From Methanothrix harundinacea (GTDB lineage: Archaea > Halobacteriota > Methanosarcinia > Methanotrichales > Methanotrichaceae), in NCBI GenBank assembly GCA_002502785.1, contig DAQG01000093.1, forward strand, positions 1 through 27,261: a stretch of 27,261 bases of DNA, in the 5' to 3' direction. Within the stretch, counting starts at the first letter, position 1; each line of letters opens with the position of its first letter. The translations under genes were made by a program, and so were the position numbers. The notes under the pieces were generated by a model. That model saw only the letters and a list, made by a program, of their open reading frames with translations. It had not been told where the DNA came from and made no database searches. Shown here in pieces: positions 23,481-27,261 of this stretch.

Positions 23481-23820
23481 GTTGGAGGGAGGCCGGAGAG
23501 AAGTTACGCCCCCCGGCTCAACGTTGCATTATGCCTCTCATATTCAAATACAGGGGATGAGTCTGATCCGAGGAACTCCGATGCGAGCTTTCCGCCATCA
23601 ATATCCTGCAAATCTATTTTGGAATTCCCGGAAGCCATCTCCCTGATAGAACATAATCTGTCCTCCAGATTATATGTAACTTTTGGGCGAAGAGATGCTA
23701 TCGGACTTCGTCAACATCCCACATTCCCAAGACAAGAAAGGACGACGACGAAATCGAATCGCAATCTATAACTTCAATCTTCTTTGGGCCGGAATTTTCC
23801 TTCAACCCTTCATAAGTTTT
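23481..23820. other. Non-coding stretch with an 8-base inverted repeat
   Basis: No credible gene is seen. ATAATCTG (23653-23660) and CAGATTAT (23666-23673) form a perfect eight-base stem with a TCCTC loop. The remainder is mixed-composition sequence with frequent stops in all frames. It separates the CMD gene from the mini-ORFs. Confidence 0.45.
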
Positions 23821-23943
23821 TTAGGCATTTTGACCTTCAATGGGGACGCAGCCGTCTAGGGTCTCTAGCATGAAGCCTACAAAGATGGCGACTATCGAGA
23901 TGAGGAAGATGACGATGATGTCTTTGAGGTGCTATATGGCCAT
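23821..23943 (-). pseudogene. Membrane mini-ORF interrupted by TAG at codon 4
   Basis: Reading from ATG 23943, the frame runs ATG GCC ATA TAG and then 36 further sense codons to TAA. The post-TAG part reads HLKDIIVIFLISIVAIFVGF followed by a tail MLETLDGCVP and IEGQNA, so it is a single membrane helix with a short polar end. Its codon choice (many ATC, CTC, GTC) is like that of the real genes nearby. A GGAAGAG lies seven bases before the ATG and CTATATTTTC about 45 bases before it. Candidate explanations are an inactivated tiny gene, a sequencing error (TAC or TAT would give Tyr), amber read-through, or a start I cannot see. The function is unknown. Confidence 0.45.
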
Positions 23944-24133
23944 CAGTCAACTCTTCCGTAACATCCGCATTAAACGTTAAGGTCGAAAATATAGGATTAA
24001 GGAGCAAAATAGGAACAAATCGGCCCGATGGCGCCACCCCCTTGGGGGGGGCAAGCGACCGGGTCAGGCGACATCGTCACCGAGAAAAGCGAGCTATAGC
24101 GGCCTCAGAGGCGGTCCGCCATTTTCGTTTCGA

Positions 24134-24247
24134 TTATACGCAGCCGTCCAGAAGCCTCTTTCGACCGCCGCGCTTCTCGCCTGGCTTGATGGGGTCCACC
24201 TTTGCAACCTCTTCCTCTTCCTTCTCCTTCTTCTTTTCTTCCGCCAT
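24134..24247 (-). CDS. Small highly charged protein, 37 aa
   Basis: This tiny gene runs from ATG 24247 to TAA 24134. The product begins MAEEKKKEKEEEE, continues VAKVDPIKPGEKRGGRKR and ends LLDGCV. The first third is a Lys/Glu run, the middle is basic and Gly-rich, and there is one Cys near the end. Support comes from a good ribosome-binding site (GGAGTGA at 24253-24259, five bases away) and a TATA-like GTTTAATAAAC at about 24281-24291 with correct spacing for a short leader. I recognise no family; the Lys/Glu composition suggests a disordered, perhaps nucleic-acid- or ribosome-associated peptide (inference). The final LDGCV recurs in the neighbouring mini-ORF. Confidence 0.6.
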   Translation of the reverse strand: MAEEKKKEKEEEEVAKVDPIKPGEKRGGRKRLLDGCV

Positions 24248-24280
24248 TTAAATCACTCCAGACATTTATTCGGCTGTACT

Positions 24281-24293
24281 CGTTTATTAAACT
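24281..24293 (-). promoter_or_regulatory. Candidate TATA box of the 37-aa mini-gene
   Basis: On the minus strand AGTTTAATAAACG lies 34-46 bases before ATG 24247. Initiation near 24261 would give a leader of about 14 bases holding GGAGTGA. Confidence 0.45.
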
Positions 24294-24540
24294 TTCCTGT
24301 ACTGTGGCCCCTTTTTCTCAGTTTGGAAGATACGACAGTCTTCAATCTATCGGCAACCTCAATAATGGTGATCTTTTTCCGGCTTTTGCGCGGCAGAAAG
24401 CCGCATCTTCAGTCAATCAAATGTGATTATATACAATGATATGAATTCATCTTTTTGAAGCAACAGCTACTCAACACGAAATTTACACATTGGAACTTTT
24501 GTGCTGGAACGACGACTGTCTGAACTACGGTTAGGAGGTC
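24294..24540. other. AT-rich non-coding stretch with a small hairpin
   Basis: No credible gene is seen. CGGCTTT (24380-24386) and AAAGCCG (24397-24403) form a perfect seven-base stem. The rest is AT-rich with no recognisable coding signal, between the 37-aa gene and a GC-rich island. Confidence 0.4.
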
Positions 24541-24720
24541 TCAGCCCCTGTTTCGCACTAACGATCTAATCCGCGATCGGCTCAGGGGCCCCGGCGGGCT
24601 GAAGAGAAATTCGCGGCGTTGGGCGGCCACGTCTTGACCCTCGATATACGAGGCGTGGCCGCCTTGAGGTCAATTCTCCAGGTGGAGGGCTACGTCACAA
24701 GGTCCAGGTTATCGATATAA
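24541..24720. other. GC-rich structured island, possible RNA or gene remnant
   Basis: This stretch is sharply GC-rich within AT-rich surroundings. GGCGGCCACG (24622-24631) and CGTGGCCGCC (24654-24663) are perfect complements, with an inner stem CCTCG (24639-24643) and CGAGG (24649-24653) and a seven-base one-sided bulge. Upstream, TCAGCCCCTG (24541-24550) can pair with CAGGGG (24583-24588) and GGCTGA (24597-24602). A plus-strand open frame of about 50 codons also crosses it (including LGGHVLTLDIRGVAALRSIL then QVEGYV) without a good start. It may be a structured transcript or the tail of a decayed gene; I cannot decide. Confidence 0.35.
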
Positions 24721-24750
24721 CTTGCGTGCCTCGACCTCATCGAAAGCGTA

Positions 24751-25860
24751 TCAGATCTCGGGATATACGAAGATATTTTCACCAGGATACTCGAAGTTCA
24801 AAAGGGCCAGATAATCCTGTTGAACCTCTTCGGGGTCGAGGTCTACCTCGGGATGGAAGATTCTGGCCCAATAGGTAAGACCGGCAACGCTGTCGAGGCC
24901 GAAGTGCATACTCCAATAGCAGACGTAGACCTTACCGTTCTGGACCGCCGATATCTCCTCTGCGCCGGGCCTCGTCATGATCTCGTCTCTTTCGGCCTCA
25001 AGCGGAGAGACGTCGCTCCATCCCAGGTCGGAGACGGACTTGATCTTGAGGATCACGTCAGGGTTCTCGGATACGACCCACTCCCAGTCGACCTTGGGGT
25101 ACTCCACGAGGTCGCGTCCTATATTCTCGCCGCCGGCTATCCTGCAGAGGTCGTTTAGGGCCGAGCCGTTCCCGTAAGAGCTGAGGGACCCGATCCCTCC
25201 CTTTGAGCTGGACTCGATGTAGACCCTGGGTGCGGAAAGCCCCTCTACGGCGGCCTCGACCTCATTCTCCTTCCCCTCGCACCATTCACAGTATGCTTCA
25301 GCCTCCTCCTCTCTTCCTAGCAAAGTCCCGAGCTTTCTGATCTCGTCCTTCAAAGTCTCCTGCTTGTAGAGGTCGAGCCCGACGGCGGTTATGTTTCCGA
25401 AGGGAGCAAGCCCTTCCTCGATGGAGAATATGCCGTAGGGAAGGTCGGGGTAGGTGTATCCGATTACGATTATGTCAGGGACGATATGGTCGAACTCGGC
25501 CATGGCCAGGGACCCGATCTTCTCGTAGTCGAACTCCTTCCAGGTGCCTACGACCTCACAGTCCGTAAGCTCCGGGAAGAGGGCGGGCTTTCCCGAGATG
25601 CTGTCGGTCACCCCGACGATATACTCCCCGGCACCGAGCATCTCGACCGCCTCGGCGGCGTCGGTGTTCAGAACGATGATCCTCGAAACCGGCATCTCGA
25701 TCGTCACGGTCCTCCCGGCAGAGTCGGTTATCGTCCTCGGATAGTCGGCCTCGGTGGCATCCGAGGCGAAAGATGCAGATGCAGACGACGCAACGGCAGA
25801 CGGAAGCGTTGAAAGCAAGAGCATAAGCGCCAAAAGCGCAGATAGAGACGTTATCCTCAT
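24751..25860 (-). CDS. ABC transporter substrate-binding protein, iron/corrinoid type
   Basis: This is an exported binding protein of the Peripla_BP_2 (FepB/BtuF-like) superfamily, 369 aa, which would deliver an iron chelate, corrinoid or similar ligand to an ABC permease. The signal peptide is MRITSLSALLALMLLLSTLP then SAVASSASA. The mature protein starts with the family's hallmark TITDSAGRTVTIEMPVSRII and contains a central long helix, AGGENIGRDLVEYPKVDWEW, PDVILKI, and a C-terminal GKVYVCYWSMHFG block. ATG 25860 follows AAGAGG by nine bases. No permease or ATPase is adjacent, so its partners are encoded elsewhere. It is divergent from the Gate-domain protein across a 291-base control region. 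The ligand is not determinable from sequence. Confidence 0.9.
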   Translation of the reverse strand: MRITSLSALLALMLLLSTLPSAVASSASASFASDATEADYPRTITDSAGRTVTIEMPVSRIIVLNTDAAEAVEMLGAGEYIVGVTDSISGKPALFPELTDCEVVGTWKEFDYEKIGSLAMAEFDHIVPDIIVIGYTYPDLPYGIFSIEEGLAPFGNITAVGLDLYKQETLKDEIRKLGTLLGREEEAEAYCEWCEGKENEVEAAVEGLSAPRVYIESSSKGGIGSLSSYGNGSALNDLCRIAGGENIGRDLVEYPKVDWEWVVSENPDVILKIKSVSDLGWSDVSPLEAERDEIMTRPGAEEISAVQNGKVYVCYWSMHFGLDSVAGLTYWARIFHPEVDLDPEEVQQDYLALLNFEYPGENIFVYPEI

Positions 25861-26151
25861 GTAGATACCTCTTAGGAAACGAGTTCTCGGATTGATAATA
25901 ACTTTTGTGGTTACGATCTTAATAATTATGTAAAATTCATTTCAGAATAATTAGAGTAATTGTACGATAATTAGTCAGATATAGTTCTCACCCTGATTTA
26001 TGCCTTTGGAAAATTTCAGCATCCATTAATTCATTATTTTCAAAAAACTTCCAAATATCTCATATAGAATTTATAGTATTATGAAATTACTAATCACTTA
26101 GTAATACTGAAAAAGAGTTTATATCATTGAATATGCTAAGATGCCCGGAAG
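25861..26151. promoter_or_regulatory. AT-rich divergent control region with repeated motifs
   Basis: This spacer serves both divergent genes. ATAATTA occurs at 25922-25928, 25947-25953 and 25967-25973; the last two continue to ATAATTAG and are exactly 20 bases apart, two helical turns. ATTACTAA (26086-26093) and TTAGTAAT (26098-26105) form a perfect eight-base inverted repeat. It lies 13 bases ahead of TTTATATC (26118-26125), the candidate TATA box of the Gate-domain gene. For the substrate-binding gene a TTATTATC near 25893-25905 is the likely TATA element. The layout is what one expects for binding by a dimeric, possibly metal-sensing, regulator (inference). Confidence 0.55.
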
Positions 26152-27147
26152 ATGCCCCTCCTCGATTACCTGGTCAGGACGACGATGCTCATGGCGGCAG
26201 GAGTGATCGTCGCGAACATCGCCATGGAGGCGAACCTCCTCGCAAGGTTGGCGCGTCCCATCGGCCTCCTCTCCCGCGCGTCGAACTTACCTGAGAGCTG
26301 TACGGTCTCGATCTTCGCCTGCATGATCAGCCCCGCCGCTGGAAAGTCCGCCCTCTCAGAGTTCTACAGGCGGGGCGAGGTGGGAAAGACGGAGACGCTC
26401 CTCACAATCCTCATCAGCACCTTTCCCGTCGTCCTGGGGGAGTCGCTCTTCAGGGTCCAGGCCCCGATAGCTGTCGTTCTTCTTGGACCGGTCGTAGGCG
26501 GGACCTATGTCCTCCTCAACCTCTTTTCCAGCTTCATCCAGAGTTTTTCGGCCCTCCTCTATTCGAGGCTCAGGATGAGGCCGGCCCTCATCGGGCCAGG
26601 CGAGACCACGGCGGTCAACGCCGTCGGGGCGGCCGACGAGTCCAATGCGGCTGGAAGGGAAAAGGAAAAGGAAACGGATAAAAAGAGCTTCAGGCTCGAT
26701 CGAGAGACGGCAATGACGGGATTACTAAAGTCGATCCCAGCTCTGAGAAAGACGATCCCGATGGTGGTGGCGACGATGATTCTGATGGACCTGTTGATGA
26801 GGCACGGGGCCATCGACGGCCTCGCCGCGGCCTTCGATCCGATCCTCTGGGCCCTGGGCCTTCCGGGAGAGTGCATCGCGCCTCTGGCGATGCAGTTCGT
26901 CCACTTCTCGGCGGGGTACGCCTCGGTGGCGGCCCTGATGGAAGCGGGGGCCATCACCGCAAAGCAGGCTGTGATCACCCTTCTTGTCGGGAGCATGGCG
27001 GTGATCACTATGATCTACGTCAAGTACAGCCTCTCGATGTACCTTGCTTTGTCCGGCAAGTTCGGGGCCAGGCTCGCCCTCGCATCCTACTTATTCAGCA
27101 TGGCGGCGAAGGTCGTGACGATATTTCTGGCGCTGATGCTGCTGTAG
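26152..27147 (+). CDS. Nucleoside-recognition (Gate) domain membrane protein
   Basis: This is a polytopic membrane protein of 331 aa with two copies of the nucleoside-recognition/Gate fold (pfam07670-like), which also occurs in FeoB, concentrative nucleoside transporters and spore maturation proteins. The N-terminal half has MAAGVIVANIAMEANLLARL, the SIFACMISPAAGKSALSEFY block and PIAVVLLGPVVGGTYVLLNL. A charged linker (GREKEKETDKKSFR) is followed by the second half with IPMVVATMILMDLLM, MQFVHFSAGYASVAALMEAG and ITAKQAVITLLVGSMAVITM. ATG 26152 is the only good start, preceded only by GGAAG; initiation near 26147 would make it nearly leaderless. Its neighbour, a probable iron/corrinoid binding protein, hints at metal or cofactor transport, but the substrate is unknown. 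Confidence 0.85.
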   Translation: MPLLDYLVRTTMLMAAGVIVANIAMEANLLARLARPIGLLSRASNLPESCTVSIFACMISPAAGKSALSEFYRRGEVGKTETLLTILISTFPVVLGESLFRVQAPIAVVLLGPVVGGTYVLLNLFSSFIQSFSALLYSRLRMRPALIGPGETTAVNAVGAADESNAAGREKEKETDKKSFRLDRETAMTGLLKSIPALRKTIPMVVATMILMDLLMRHGAIDGLAAAFDPILWALGLPGECIAPLAMQFVHFSAGYASVAALMEAGAITAKQAVITLLVGSMAVITMIYVKYSLSMYLALSGKFGARLALASYLFSMAAKVVTIFLALMLL

Positions 27148-27261
27148 ATGTTTTAGCTTTATTTTGTCGTTTTTTCGTGCAACACGTTTATCATTAGCCT
27201 GATAATTTTCTAGATCGGAGAGAAAAAGAGAGATTGCAGCATGGCAGCGTGCCGAATGTGA
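27148..27261. terminator. T-rich downstream region of the Gate-domain gene
   Basis: Immediately after the stop the plus strand carries several T-runs (TTTTAG, TTTATTTTG, GTTTTTTCG, about 27151-27176), the usual form of archaeal termination signals. The remaining bases to the window end hold GGAGAG and an ATG at 27241 that reads only six codons to a TGA at the very last position, so no gene is called. Confidence 0.45.

Noticed and set aside
23837..24037. 66-codon minus-strand frame overlapping the membrane mini-ORF
   Set aside because: The translated product is His/Arg-rich nonsense, and the overlapping register gives the much more protein-like membrane helix.
24035..24052. CCCCCTTGGGGGG run between the mini-ORFs as a terminator or repeat
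   Set aside because: It is a low-complexity G/C run with a two-base loop, lacks a following T-run, and such homopolymer stretches are prone to sequencing error.
27241..27261. ATG at 27241 as the start of a next gene
   Set aside because: It reads only six sense codons before TGA at the window end.
1..27261. CRISPR arrays, tRNA or rRNA genes, insertion sequences and prophage genes
   Set aside because: No regularly spaced repeats, cloverleaf-like or rRNA-like stretches, transposase or phage proteins were recognised by eye. A tRNAscan or Infernal run would be the decisive check.

Overview
The window is about 27.3 kb of GC-rich archaeal DNA. A CetZ-type tubulin, a Tfx-family regulator, a UPF0292 Toprim protein, aspartate dehydrogenase NadX, NosD-type surface beta-helix proteins, a tungstate ABC importer and TATA boxes sitting 20-45 bases before starts together suggest a methanogen. 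A high-GC member of the Methanotrichaceae (Methanothrix/Methanocrinis) fits best. That placement is inference from gene content; no rRNA or marker protein is present to prove it.

Layout. 1-2.1 kb: a two-gene sufC-sufB Fe-S assembly operon on +. 2.1-3.5 kb: a converging three-gene minus operon (DUF167/YggU protein, small Toprim protein, THEP1 NTPase). 3.6-6.4 kb: a PurH-type AICAR transformylase with a worn-down N-terminal domain, then an exported NosD-like beta-helix protein. 6.4-8.1 kb: divergent nadX and nadC of NAD synthesis. 8.2-10.6 kb: a membrane-anchored CARDB-like surface protein and a CetZ-like tubulin GTPase. 10.9-11.7 kb: a metacaspase (minus). 12.2-14.0 kb: a HIT protein (+), then CutA, a hypothetical protein and a Tfx regulator (minus). 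14.2-16.4 kb: an AI-2E/PerM-family membrane protein and a GNAT acetyltransferase. 16.6-19.0 kb: the tungstate importer tupA-tupB-tupC (minus). 19.2-20.9 kb: a Phe-rich pentapeptide-type solenoid fused to a two-helix channel-like membrane domain. 21.0-23.0 kb: uvrB. 23.0-23.35 kb: a carboxymuconolactone decarboxylase-family protein. 23.35-24.75 kb: a sparse, structured region with two tiny ORFs and several strong inverted repeats. 24.75-27.15 kb: a substrate-binding protein for iron/corrinoid-type uptake, divergent from a nucleoside-recognition (Gate) membrane protein, with a repeat-rich AT control region between them.

Most genes are housekeeping or metal and cofactor physiology (Fe-S assembly, tungstate, probable iron/corrinoid, NAD, purines). 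The points most worth checking are: a 40-codon membrane mini-ORF with promoter-like signals but an in-frame TAG at codon 4; a neighbouring 37-aa charged mini-protein sharing its LDGCV motif; a pentapeptide-solenoid/pore fusion whose selectivity-filter position reads GFAS instead of a GYGD-like motif; two exported proteins whose signal peptides begin upstream of any standard start codon (ACG behind a well-placed Shine-Dalgarno, and ATA); a PurH lacking its cyclohydrolase motifs; and the metacaspase. No rRNA, tRNA, CRISPR array, insertion sequence or phage gene was recognised.
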